Source: Oscheius sp. JU75
Lineage: Eukaryota; Nematoda; Chromadorea; Rhabditida; Rhabditidae
Assembly: GCA_037178855.1 (NCBI GenBank)
Contig: JASJZC010000002.1
Location: 3,658,001-3,722,000, forward strand
Direction of reading: 5' to 3'
Length of the DNA: 64,000 nt
The notes under the pieces were generated by a model, which saw only the letters and a program-made list of their open reading frames with translations, had not been told where the DNA came from and searched no databases. The position numbers were made by a program, and so were the translations under genes. Shown here piece by piece: positions 35,731 to 46,986 of this stretch. How positions within the stretch are numbered: position 1 is the stretch's first letter; each line of letters starts with the position of its first letter.

Positions 35731-38443
35731 CTTGCGTCGCAGACGCCTCTTGCAAACTGTAAAGGTAGGATCCTCGGAACAGTTGTTATAGAAAAAACTC
35801 TATTGTGGTTCTTGTTTCAAGGGTCTGAAGGGCAACTATTTGTACTTGTTTTTTAACGAACCATGCAAGTACTCGAACCAACTAGCCCTGGTCAGTTAAT
35901 CTTTTTGCATCCTCTATTCCAGTTTCTCCTCTTTGAAACGCGTGCGTGTGAATAATTCAGCTGACGACCGGAAGGCGTTCAAAATGTGCGTGAACAAAAC
36001 GAAGCCAAAGGGCAAAAGAGAGTAAAGTAGATCACACGGACGGATGAGTACCCCCAAAAATGGGTGTGGGGGATGTGTCTTGGGGGCAAATTGAAGGGAA
36101 GGGGCGGTTGAGTTATTGATTCCCCTCTCTTTCTCTCCCTCCAGGACTCACCCACCCGCAACAAACATCAGCTCGTCGAGTGAAGGAGCAGCAGGTAAGT
36201 CTGGGTGAGAAAGAGGGGGAGCTATCGGCACAGCAGGTGTCTCTCTTTAAAACAACACAGCCGTCGCCACAAATTACGTGAAAAGGCTATTTCGAGTGCT
36301 GGTTGGGGGAGCAACTCGATTAGGACCACTCTCCGGGCTATTTGATCTCCCGCACGAAAAAATGGCGGGAAAGAGAGCATTGCAAACACGATGTTTGAAA
36401 TTCTATAGGCGGATAGATTTTAAACTAATCGTATCTGGGATTCCGGGTGAGATTAGTGGCTTCTATTCAATTAATGACCTAATCTCGTTGTATTGCCTAC
36501 AGCTTTTTTCTCTTTCTTATTGTGAGAGGAGAGGTTTTCGGCTAGATACCTGAATTTGGAATTAGTCTAGTACGAAACCCTCCGATATAAAACAATTGAT
36601 GTATTCATTTTTTCGCAATTTTAGATAGAGGTTAAGCTTGAAATCAAAGCTCCAAACTTGGAATATTGGTTTAAAGCCGACTCTTAAAGTGATCGGAACA
36701 AGCGATAATCAAAGAGGACAGAACTTCATCGATACTTAAGTGAATTAAAATTCGCACCCATTTACTACCCTACAATTATACCCTCTGTTCCCCTAATTAC
36801 GTTCATATTGTTCTATCCTAGCTCTATTTCATCCTTTATTCCTTCAGACACTCAAAAATGATGTATGAGCTGTCGAGACTATTAGAAAAACTCGTGAACA
36901 CGAGGTCTCTTTGTTGTCTGTCCTGGGTATCCTATTTCTCTCTCCCCCAAAGGTTCGTATTACTTATAAGTTCGGGAACAAACTGAGAGGAATGATCTGG
37001 AGGTGTTAAAGGGGGTGTCCAGGCCGAAAAGGAGAGGCCTTCGGACCTTTGTTGACACTAAGGACAATCGATCGAACACCCACCGGACAAGACCCCCCGT
37101 GTTTCTCTCGTCTCTCTCTCTTCATCTGACCCACACTCTCCTTGTGCGGGAACTGTGCCAAGATTGCTGGGAGATTAGTCAGCGGCTGTCATCTGGAATA
37201 AGCACCAGCTGGCCACAATCCCTCCTCGCGGTCAGGGTCTCTCTCGATGGAACTCTTTACGGCGTGTCAATTTGTGTTAGTGGGCTCGTAAAGAGGTGGG
37301 AAAGGTCCCCTAGAAAACATCTCTTGCGCCATCTATGCAGCTGTCCCATTTCTCCTTCTCACGTACTTTACAGCCCAATGTTTACTTTTACGAATGGACA
37401 GATGCTTTCAGTTACGTCAGTTGGGGTATTAGGAAGATCTGGAGCTCCTGGTAGCAAAGATTGAGTAGCCCGTAAGAAATAGGAGACTAGAGTGAGAGGT
37501 TGGTAGATTGAGCTGACTCATCCAGGTTACAGAGAAGTAACGTAAATACTCATACACTCATGTTATGAAGCTTTAGGAAAGTTAGAACAAAGAGTGTATC
37601 GTCGGGAAAAGTCAGTAAACTAGGGGAAAAGGACAATGAATTGACTCTTTCTCACCCCGTACATGGAAGCTTCGGGACAAAAGAGACTCTTACTAAGTTA
37701 CACAAAGAGTCAGCCCCTGAAGGTATTTGTCAATTGGAAGAAGACATGGGGATTAGTAGCGTAACGACTGTCTAGACTAGGCTGTCCAGTAGTCTCTACA
37801 TAGACCGCACCACTGATTCATCAAAAAGAATACTGACTCACGAAAAAAGCTGCAAAGATTGCTTTAAAAAGTTCCTTTCCAGAGTTCTCTCTACTTTTTA
37901 CAAAGACAGTAGTAATATTTTTACAGAACAGAATAAATTTGCCCTTTAGACAATTGAATGTGGATAGATATAATGGAATGGGTTGAGAGTGTGTCGCAGC
38001 AAGCTGCTTGTTTGTGCTGTAGTTGTCGCGATGTGCGCGAGGCTGCTCGGGATCAGGTTCAAAGGTAAACGCCGGCGGGACGATAAAAATAAAGAGAGCG
38101 AGAGCGGAGGTGAGATGGGGCGAGATTGACGAAATTTATGTGACAGGAGACTCGGTGGAAAGAGTGTACTGTTAGGCTCTATCGATCACTGTTTGAATAG
38201 GGGCTGATAGTGGCCGTGGGGATGAGTCAGCTGCCCCACAGGGCATGCGAACTGAGTCACCCTTGTACGGAATCTCAAACTTTTTACGTGTCGGCTGCGC
38301 TCCTCTAATATGAATGGAGGGAGAAAGAGTTTGCGTCGCTTTTCTCTCCTAAACACATAATCGTCTCGCTTTTTTACAGCAGCTCGGACTGAAACTACGA
38401 CACCCGGCTCTTTCTTTTGCTCCTCCGATGCGAACAGTGTCAT

Positions 38444-39437
38444 ATGTCGCAGCTCAACGAAGCACAGTTCAGTCAACTATTGGGCGAATTTGTCAGCAAG
38501 TTCAACAGCGTCTCTAATGAGAAATGGACATTGCACAAGGTTAGTTCGCTTGAATTTACGGGTCTCACGTTTTTGGATAAGTAAGGTAGGGGAAAGTTGT
38601 TGCATGATAAAGAACTACCCTTGATAGAAAAGGTAGGCCGGCCCTAAGGAAATTTGAGTTAGACAGAATGAAATCAATGGAGGTGGGAGTCACAGTAATA
38701 GTCAAAAGAGCTTCTGTAGTTTCACCGTTGACAGTTCCTTTCCAGATGGTTGCAAGAGACACAGACATCAGTAATGGTAATATTGAGACAGGGCATTATT
38801 GTACTACTATTAGGGCCATTATTGAGCTTATGACTCTTTTATTACCAGTCGAAGAGACATTGTTGACAAGAAAGTATTTGAATTTAATCCATGTTTCAGG
38901 CGAACAATGCCATCTGCGCCAAGCAGTCAGTCATGATCAACCTCAACGAGAAGCTACTTAATCGACAGACCTACATCACATACAACTCTACCTATAGAGT
39001 CCCTTCCCTCTGGTTCAATCTCTACAATCGAGGTAACACAACAGAAACACTAAGAACCAAAAGAGTTTAGATGGCTCTCCATTAGATGCTCATGAGACAC
39101 TAGGGCTAGTGAAAAGTGACAACGGACTGGATCTGGCCAAGAACATCAGTCTCAACGAGCATCCGGTGCTTGGTGTCCTTTTCTACAACATCCATCCCTG
39201 CAAAACGGCCGATATTTTAGAGGAGATGTCAGGAGAGGGTAACTACATAATGAAGTGGGTTTATTAAGTGTTTCTGATGATATGTTACGTGCTCTTTTTG
39301 TCAGATGGCTTAGCGTCTACGGGACGCCGATCGGGGTCGAAGTCCCGCCGCAGTTGCTGGCAACGAATCAGACGGGTGCTTCCTCTCCGCGCTCCTCGAC
39401 GGCGACCTCGCGAAGTTCTGAAGACGGGTCTATTTAG
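38444..39437 (+). CDS. ATG10: Autophagy E2-like conjugating enzyme ATG10
   Basis: ATG10 is the E2-like enzyme that transfers ATG12 to ATG5 in autophagosome formation. Exon 1 is MSQLNEAQFSQLLGEFVSKF with EKWTLHK. After a roughly 370 bp intron, the protein continues with a beta-strand core (YITYNSTYRVPSLWFNLYNR). Then come HPVLGVLFYNIHPCKTADIL, with the catalytic cysteine in HPCKT, and [19 protein letters not shown], the conserved C-terminal WLSxxGPxxGLxxP-like block. The tail after this is Ser/Thr-rich. AATAAA at 39475-39480. The last coding exon (39305-39437) overlaps the last PIGA exon on the other strand. Confidence 0.85.
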
Positions 39438-42351
39438 AGAGAGAGAGAGAGACAGAACAGAAATAATAAAGAGTTGAACTTACCTCGTGTGGATCGAAAT
39501 AGTCCAAGATTCGAATGAAAATCATGCTGACCAAAGCTACCCAGATGTACAGTATTCCGAAACCGATTCCTTGATGGTAGTAACTGGAAACTTTAAAATA
39601 AAACCAGAATCAAGAGAACAAACTTTCGGATTCCCTGCGGCCACGTCCTCTCGGTCTCATTTATCGCTGCTCGATAGACTTTTTCCGTTCGAAGAGTCAC
39701 ACTCGGCCAGTTGTACATCTTGGTGACCGCTTCGTGTTTTCTCGTCGGATCCAACAGTTTGCCCGTTTCACGTCGGATCACTGCGGTCGAGAGGGCGTTT
39801 ACCAGCACTGAAATAAACAACTTTATCGGTTGTCTGCGTGAATAGATTCTGCGAAAAACATAGGAAGATCCCGAAATTAGGGTAATAGAGTAGCGGATCC
39901 GAATAGGGTCAGATGGTAGCGGTACATTCAGTGTGCATCACAGAGCTCATCCTTACTGTCTCGCTGTCTCTAAGCAGCGTTCGTCTCTCTAGTTAGCTAG
40001 TAGTCTTTGTCCTATCCTTACTGTGATTCTGACTACCAGAATTATGCAGGTCTTTTGTGCGTAGCGCTACGCGGTGGTTTGATATTGCGTTGGCTTGGTG
40101 CGCGCTTGAAAACATAAAATTGCTATTTCTAGGCTCGGGTCTATCCAATTGCTCTTGTCCCATAGTTTCAACTACCTAGAATAACCTAGAAAATATTTTT
40201 GGGGTCAATAGGTTAGAAAATAAAAATTTTAAAAGTAAATGATTTTTCAAAAACGTGTCGATCTCCCCCGATATTCGTAACCCAGGCTGGCTTTTCAAAC
40301 CTACCTATCATATTGACAACAAACGTTAGCTATAGGTTCAGAATCCACCCCATTGCTTGCGTGGAGACTTTCAGACCTATACGATAACTCTAGATGGGTG
40401 TCCTCAGATAGTGTTTTTGGACTTCTCTACAAAGACTGGTCAATAGAAGACAGTGGAAAAACAGGGCAATAGAATTCTGTAGGCAAATTGGGACAGTCCA
40501 AACCACGTCTGTCTCATTTCACTACCGCAACTTGTCATCCTGCAATACGACTTATTGCTCGAGTTTTCAGAAAACGTAACACGCACTTCAATGATGAAGT
40601 CAGACGCGGTTTCCCAACTGCCTACAGAATTCTTGCCCTGTATTTGCACTGTTTTCCATTGTCCCGTTTCCAAACCACCCTTCATACCATCTAGAACTGG
40701 CCCACTATCTCTGTCCCATAAAGCGAAGACTTCATCTGATTAAGGACTAGTGACCCGACTGCTAAAGACTCACATTCGGGAACAGGGTCCTGCAGGGAGA
40801 CGAACTCGCTTGGTAGGACTTCTGGGATTCCTCCGACTCTCGTCGAGACCACGTGTAAACCACAGCTGGCTGCCTCGACTATGCTCATGCAGAAGGCCTC
40901 AGTGAGCGACGTGTTGATGAAGATCTGTCCCTCGACGAGGACATCCCGTACCATGTCGTGTGGGACCATTCCCAGCATCGTCACTCTGAATTGTTTCTAT
41001 GTTGGAAAACAAGAACAACATACCGATCATGTAGATTGTGCTTATCCAGAATCTCCTCGATGTCGACTCGTTTGGGACCGTCTCCGCCAATGATGAAGCG
41101 AACATTGGAATGTTTTGAACAGATTTTCGGAATGATTTCACAGATGAGATCGGCGCCTTTACGGTATGCTAATCGACCAATGTAGACGATAGTCGTCGGG
41201 TTATTGTAGAACTTTTTCGGATCCTTGACAAATGAAAATTCAAAGTAAAAAGGGAAAGAGCTTACAGGATAGAAGAAGGAGGTCTCGATGGCATTGGGAA
41301 TAGTCGACACTTTCTGCGGATCCAGCTTTCCTCGAAGAACTGTGTTCTCTTTGCTCGTGTAAGAAACACAGATGACCTGGTCGACATTGGCCACGGAGTA
41401 CTGGAGGACAAGAGTGTTGGTCAGAATGGCTGAGGCGTCCGCAAAACCGAACAGCGAATGATCGGTGAAGACTGTCCTGATTCCCATGATCCAGCCGTTG
41501 AACATCGCCTCGTGAGCCATGGCTGAGAAGGTCTGTAACTGTCCTTGTCTCTTTGGCTTTGATGGGCTATTGAAAATGGTGAAGAACTGGGTAACCTATT
41601 GGAAACAGCAAGTCATGGTAGGTAATCAGAAGGGACAAGTCAAGGAAGATGCAGTCAAGAGTACGCAAGTCTCCCGAAGCCAAGAATCTGTCAGTGGATT
41701 AAAGAATCAGAGATACGTACGGTATGTCCTATGGAATTAGACAGAGTGAGAGCATGAACCACCGGAAGCTTAGAGCCAGATTTCAGACATGAATAGTGTG
41801 TCCTTAGAGATAGTATTTTTGTTGGGGATGTAAACGCTGTTGCTATAAATCACTATTGGACAGTGTCAATATATTCTTGTTAGTCTAAACTGATACAGTG
41901 ACAGTTTAGACATTTGTAGTAAGACTGTACCATCGGTAAACGTGGGTGTGAAGTCAAAAAAGTCTCTTTCGGCAAGCAAGACATCAAAAGAAAATTACCA
42001 AAAATACTCACAGAATGTCCATGAATGAGCTGAATCCTTTCTCGCAAGAAGATCTTCCGGAACCAAGGCAGACTACCGACAATTGTGGCCAGACAGGATC
42101 CGTTGTAGGCGACGATGAAGGGCAGATAATAAACTTTGAGTCCATTGGACAGTATCCGAACCCCCTTCCTGTCCTCGTACTGATGAGTGATCACTATTAC
42201 CTGAACCTGTTTGGTTGCTTCGAATAGAAAGACTCACCTTGTGTCCTAACTTGAGCAGACACTGAGCCAAGAAGTAGATGTGCGTCTCGACGCCGCCGGC
42301 ATTGGGACAGAAGAAGTCCGAAACTAGAGCTATGTTCAGATTGCTACTCAT
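39310..42351 (-). CDS. PIGA: GPI-GlcNAc transferase catalytic subunit PIG-A
   Basis: PIG-A transfers GlcNAc to phosphatidylinositol on the cytoplasmic face of the ER, the first step of GPI-anchor synthesis. It is a GT4 glycosyltransferase. N-terminal domain: [90 protein letters not shown]-terminal domain: [35 protein letters not shown] and [16 protein letters not shown] (the donor-site Glu region). After a roughly 960 bp intron it resumes at [15 protein letters not shown] with [19 protein letters not shown] single membrane segment follows ([17 protein letters not shown]) and then a basic Ser/Arg tail. That tail exon (39310-39429) is antisense to ATG10 coding sequence. AATAAA on this strand is at 39260-39265. 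Several GPI-anchored proteins occur elsewhere in this window. Confidence 0.93.
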
Positions 42352-43012
42352 TGGACAGGCATTCGACTACTTGAAAAAGGCTTGGATAGACGTGAAGAGA
42401 GAAAGAGGACGAACCGAAGAAAAAGAGGACGTGTGTGGATGGCGATTAGAAGGGAATTATACCCGGTTATTAATGCTTCATTTTGAATAGCAAAAACTTT
42501 CTAATTGATTGAGTACGGAACACGCTTTTGCCAAGAAGAGCAAGAGAAATCGCCAGTTTTTATTCTTCTCTTGGAGGACTGTTGGATAGGAGATGGGAAA
42601 GTAGCAGACACCATCCGAAACTCTTGAGAAAGTGAATTAATCTGACAATATGGATTAGTAATTAGCAGAAACGCTTTCTTTCGGAAATGGAGATGGTTTC
42701 TATAAATAACAGGTCAAAACCCAAGAATTGAAGGAAAAGGAAGTAGTCTCTTCTCCAGATAGACGGCTTTCTTTAGCTCTTTTAGAGAAAGAAAACCTAA
42801 AAGAAGATGGGCACTCAACAAACCAGTAAGAAAGTTCGTTTGAATCACTAAAAGAACCGTCCCGCAATGCGTACCAAATATTCCTACCGTCCCTTCGAAA
42901 ATTATGAAAATTACTTTATTGGGGAAGGCAACATCGAGATCCAGCTCAAACGGGGGAAAATACAAAGATATGCAACAGGGATGTCCGAGAATATTATGCT
43001 ACATACAAAAAT

Positions 43013-44598
43013 TTAGGAAAGGAAACTGTCGGTCTCGGCTTCGTGGTACATCTGGACGACTTCTTGGACGCGTTCGGCCGAGGCGTCCATCATGCTCAAC
43101 GAGAAGCCTTCCTGGCTCTCGAACTTGTTTACGTAGGCATTACGCTTTCTGAAGGTCTGGTACTGTTTGAGAATCTGCTGCAGGAGGGGCCGAATGGAAG
43201 TGTTGTTGTTGAGCAGCAGGCCAGATACCTGTTAGTTCATGGATATGGAAGAAAAGACCTCTAACCTTGTAAGGAGATTTGATGTAGGGTGAGGAGGGAG
43301 CTTCGAGGATCGAGAGGGGATTCAGAATGTCCCATTTGGGCCTCTGAACACAGTTGTAGGGCGACTCGCTGTCCAGATAAATGTTTTGTAGATCTGCGTG
43401 ATCGAAGCTGCCTTGTAAAAGGAGCACTCCGCCCAGCATACAATGATCTTTGTTCGTCGAACGAGCCGTCGAGACCATCATCGAGGTCGGCTTGAGAAGG
43501 AATCGGATGACATCCTGGACTGTCGTCTTCTTATTGAACGCCTGATTTGGATCTACGACTGGCGAGAAACCTGAACCAACATTCGGTACAAACTGAGGGA
43601 AATAGCATACCTGCTTGAATGAATCGCATTGGAGGGTAGGGAGAGAGATTCAGGGCTGCCAGAGACGGGATAAGAGGCGATCGGAACCTGATCATCGAGG
43701 TTGAAGTGGACATGATCCGTGTGACGAGAGAGTTAATGTGCTCAAAGGTCGGCTTCTGAGTCTTGAATTTTCCGGCGGCCAGGCGATGAAGAGCCGCGTT
43801 GTCAAGAACAACCACGTCGTCTAAAATTAACTTATAGAGAAGCAAAAGGGAGAAGAACAAACCAGCGTAATCAATGAGTCTTTCCAGTGTGAGGACGGAG
43901 TTGTAGGGGGCTACGACGACATCGCTGGAAGTGTCATCTCCTCCTTGATTGGCAAAGACCGAATAGGTCTCAATGAGCTTCTTCGGATATCTAGAATGAA
44001 CGTCATAAGAGAGAGAGGAAGATTACTTGCCTGTCTCTGAGTTTCTCCAGGATGACAGATCCCAGTCCGGAGCCGGTTCCTCCACTGACGGAATGGGTGA
44101 ATTGAAAGCCTTCCATTCGGTCGCAGTTTTCAGCTTCGCGCTCGATTTTATCGAGAATTTCGGTGAAAATTTTACTGAATTTTTTTTTAGAACAAGTCGG
44201 AAGCAAAAGACATACTTTCCCTGGCTGTATCCGTCGGCCCAGTTGTTTCCGGCTCCTCCACCGTGCTCGGAAATGTACAGATTGTCCTCGTTGAAAAGAT
44301 TGCCCAGATCCGGATCGTTCATCATGCCGTTAATGACTCTGGGCTCGAGATCGACCAGAACGGCACGCGGAATGTAGTGGTCATCGTCGGCCTGGTAGAA
44401 AAATGCCTGTTTATTGTCCTCAGCCGGCTTCTCTGGACAGATTAGATGGCCATTTCTGAATTCAAGATTATTTTAGATGGTAGGATATGGAAGAACATAC
44501 CCATCAATGCCGTGTTCCGCGCATATTTGCTTCCAGAAGCTCTGGCCGAGCTGGTTACCACATTGGCCGACGTGGATACTCAGCATTTCACCGGACAT
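43013..44598 (-). CDS. TUBG1: Gamma-tubulin
   Basis: Gamma-tubulin nucleates microtubules at centrosomes as part of gamma-TuRC/TuSC. The start [20 protein letters not shown] is the tubulin N-terminus (GQCGNQ), followed by [13 protein letters not shown]. The gamma-specific segments are [15 protein letters not shown] with [20 protein letters not shown] and [18 protein letters not shown]. The GTP-binding signature is [20 protein letters not shown]. Later motifs include [32 protein letters not shown] and [15 protein letters not shown]. The end is [10 protein letters not shown], without the longer human tail. Seven or eight short-intron exons. Divergent from YRDC with 370 bp between the ATGs. Confidence 0.96.
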
Positions 44599-44967
44599 CT
44601 TGCTGCCCTGAAAACAGTACAAGTTTGAGGGGACAAACACAGGGAAAATGGATGAGAAAATGGAAGACAAAAAAAAATATGTACCAGTCCTAAAGAGCAC
44701 AATTTGGGCGGGAAGAGCAGAGTTTAAATTTTCTAATTCCTTTGTCAATTACTTTCTTTTTTCTTTCCTCTTTCTCTCTCCCTAACAAAGCAACGTTTTT
44801 TCAATACGGGGTTGAGGACGTAAAAAGAAGTTATCAAGATTCAAACTAAACGAATACTACTAGCGTGTCAAAGAAAATGCCATAATGCGTACCAGTTTTA
44901 AAATATTTCGCGATCTGACTCTTTTTCTTCTCCAAATTGTCCGTTTTGTTCACTTTCTTCTTCAGAG

Positions 44968-45630
44968 ATGCCATCCTCTCAAGCAAAGATCCTGAAACTG
45001 GCCGAACATCCGTTTGGTTACGTAGTCGAAGCAGCTTTTCAAGTCTTGATGCGAGGAGGAATCGTCGCCTTGCCAACCGACACAATCTACGGCGTATCCA
45101 CGATATTGAAGCATTCGGAGAAGCTGTATCACCTCAAGAGCCGCCCGCAGAACAAGCCATTAGGACTATTTGTATCCTCGTCCGAAGAAATCCCGAAGTA
45201 TGCCGATCTTTCCGTCTCGCCGGAATTAACCAGATCACTTTTGCCCGGCCCAGTCACGCTCATTTTCAATCGGACTGCTACTCTGCCGTCCTTTTTCAAC
45301 CCGGGAGTGAAGAAAGTCGGTGTCCGTGTGCCGGATACGGATCTCGTTCAAGCCATCTGCGAACTACTCGGAGAACCTCTTGCCCAGACGTCAGCCAATG
45401 TCAGTGGATCGGCGTTCAATCCGATGAAAGTGGCCGATTTCGAAGAGCTTCATTCGGAAATCGATCTCATCATCGATGGTGGTGCAATTGCGAAGGAATC
45501 GGCCCCAGGAAGCACCATTGTTGATCTGAGTCACTCCGGCAGCTACAAAATTGTTCGAGACGGCTGTGCGAGAGAAAACACCGAGAATTTGCTGCATGAA
45601 TTCGGTCTAGTTCCCTCCTCTAACATCTGA
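44968..45630 (+). CDS. YRDC: Threonylcarbamoyl-AMP synthase (YrdC/Sua5 family)
   Basis: It makes threonylcarbamoyl-AMP from Thr, bicarbonate and ATP, the first step of tRNA t6A37 modification. A single exon of 220 codons carries a complete YrdC domain: GGIVALPTDTIYGVST, KLYHLKSRPQNKPLGLFV, LLPGPVTLIFNR, VKKVGVRVPD, PLAQTSANVSGS, IIDGGAIAKESAPGSTIVDL, KIVRDGCA. Key residues KxR (KSRPQNKPLG) and SAN are present. A CTTCTTCAG acceptor lies 3 bp before the ATG. It appears to be the first gene of an operon with CAMKMT, and its absence of introns is unusual here. Confidence 0.95.
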   Translation: MPSSQAKILKLAEHPFGYVVEAAFQVLMRGGIVALPTDTIYGVSTILKHSEKLYHLKSRPQNKPLGLFVSSSEEIPKYADLSVSPELTRSLLPGPVTLIFNRTATLPSFFNPGVKKVGVRVPDTDLVQAICELLGEPLAQTSANVSGSAFNPMKVADFEELHSEIDLIIDGGAIAKESAPGSTIVDLSHSGSYKIVRDGCARENTENLLHEFGLVPSSNI

Positions 45631-45708
45631 AATATGTTCGTTTTGCTCTGCTTTTGTCATTTTCTTGTTTTACTTGTTGATCTCTCAGATAATAAATTTC
45701 AGGAGAGA
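45631..45708 (+). promoter_or_regulatory. Intercistronic junction YRDC-CAMKMT with trans-splice acceptor
   Basis: Only 78 bp separate the YRDC stop from the CAMKMT ATG. It contains an AATAAA (about 45690) followed within a few bases by TTTCAG (ending 45702), 7 bp before the ATG. There is no room for an independent promoter, which supports one polycistronic transcript. Confidence 0.65.
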
Positions 45709-46660
45709 ATGAAGCGGCAGCTGAAGGACGACGAAAATACGCCGTGCTCCTCCAAGTCAATGTTTTCACGAGCAGCCAACGCAGAATCTGCCGAGAATTC
45801 GGCAAGTTTTTCTAAAGTCCTTCAATGATTTTAAAATGAGGCCGAGAGCTTGCATTTTGTCTTCTGTTTCTTTTCAGCCTCCTAAGTTTCTTCGTTTTCA
45901 GACCCGAGCCCGAAAGAACTGGGCCTCTCTGTCGACGAAGATACGCGAGGCGCTGACACGCAAGGAAATACCAATGTCGATGTCAACCGGACTGTTCAGA
46001 TTGGAGAAGACTCACGTTAGCAGCAGTCTTGACGAGTCGCTGATGATCATGTTGCCCGAAAACTTCAATCGATCGTCTCCCGATGATCTGACCGGCTTCG
46101 ATAACACTGGAAATGTCCGACTGTGGCCAGGAGGCGAAGGTCTCACCGGCTATCTGCTCCAGAATCCCCATATTGTTGTCGATAAGCTAGTTCTTGAATT
46201 GGGCGCGGGACGTTTAGGCTTGCCCGGTCTCATAGCTGCTCGTAATGCTAAAACTGTTTGTATAACCGATGGAAATGAGCATTCGGCTAATGTTCTTGCC
46301 TCGATTATTAGTGAGAATAGTTTTCCCAACGTGACATCTCAATTACACAAGTGGGGTGATGCTTCCCTAGGTGATGCTGTCTTTGATCTCATTCTAGCCG
46401 CCGATTGTATCTTTTTCAAAGAAAACCACAAGAACTTCCTTGATACCTGTGCTACTTACCTTGCTCCCTCGCCCAATTCGGTCGTCTTCATATGTTCCCC
46501 GCCCCGAAAGGGAAGTCTGACAGCTTTCCTCAATTTTGTGAAAGAGGACGGCCGTTTCACTTCCTCTTGTTGTTCCGATTTCGGCCGATTTGTCCTTATC
46601 AATATGTCCGATCTCACAGTTGACAATGCTCCTTTTTTGTACGTTCTCAAACGTGTTTAG
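45709..46660 (+). CDS. CAMKMT: Calmodulin-lysine N-methyltransferase
   Basis: A seven-beta-strand SAM-dependent methyltransferase that trimethylates calmodulin Lys115. Exon 1 (MKRQLKDDENTPCSSKSMFS) joins exon 2 (TRARKNWASLSTKIREAL) in phase only if the donor is GC (GCAAGT at 45802). Family hallmarks: LTGFDNTGNVRLWPGGEGL, then motif I VLELGAGRLGLPGL, acidic loop CITDGNEHS, motif IV DLILAADCIFF and HKNFLDTCATYL. The FDNTGNVxxWP block is specific for this family among METTL21-like enzymes. The C-terminus ends PFLYVLKRV. About 280 residues, close to normal length. Confidence 0.88.
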
Positions 46661-46986
46661 ATGCTTTGATCTACCTAATAAAGACTGAGTTCATGTTGTT
46701 CTGTGCTTCTTTGGCTGCTCTTATGCAAAATCTATCAGTTTTCCTTGTTTAGTTTGTTTTCCTTGTCTCCAATATTAAATCTCGAAGTGTTGGATCCAAC
46801 TGTGTCATCCCGAGTATTGAGCTAATTTGAACCGAACGGAGACGACAATCTCACGGTTGCAGCTAGTTTCCTCGGAGATAGTGGCGCTTGTAGTAATTCT
46901 TTTGACAGGGGATAGAACAATAGCAAGGATCAGCGATATATTTTTTTTGTGTGCAAGATGCATACTTCGATTTCCTCTCTTCCAGA

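Larger units (their letters stand above)
33569..38443. other. Gene-poor 4.9 kb with repeats
   Basis: No supported gene. It holds one copy of a dispersed repeat (35220-35400), a long hairpin (35655-35730), AT-rich patches and scattered pyrimidine tracts. Frames such as 37003-37464 (153 codons) show no domain, biased composition or splice support. Confidence 0.5.

Noticed and set aside
37003..37464. 153-codon open frame
   Set aside because: No domain, no signal, no splice partners. A frame of this length is plausible by chance at this base composition in 4.9 kb of gene-poor DNA.
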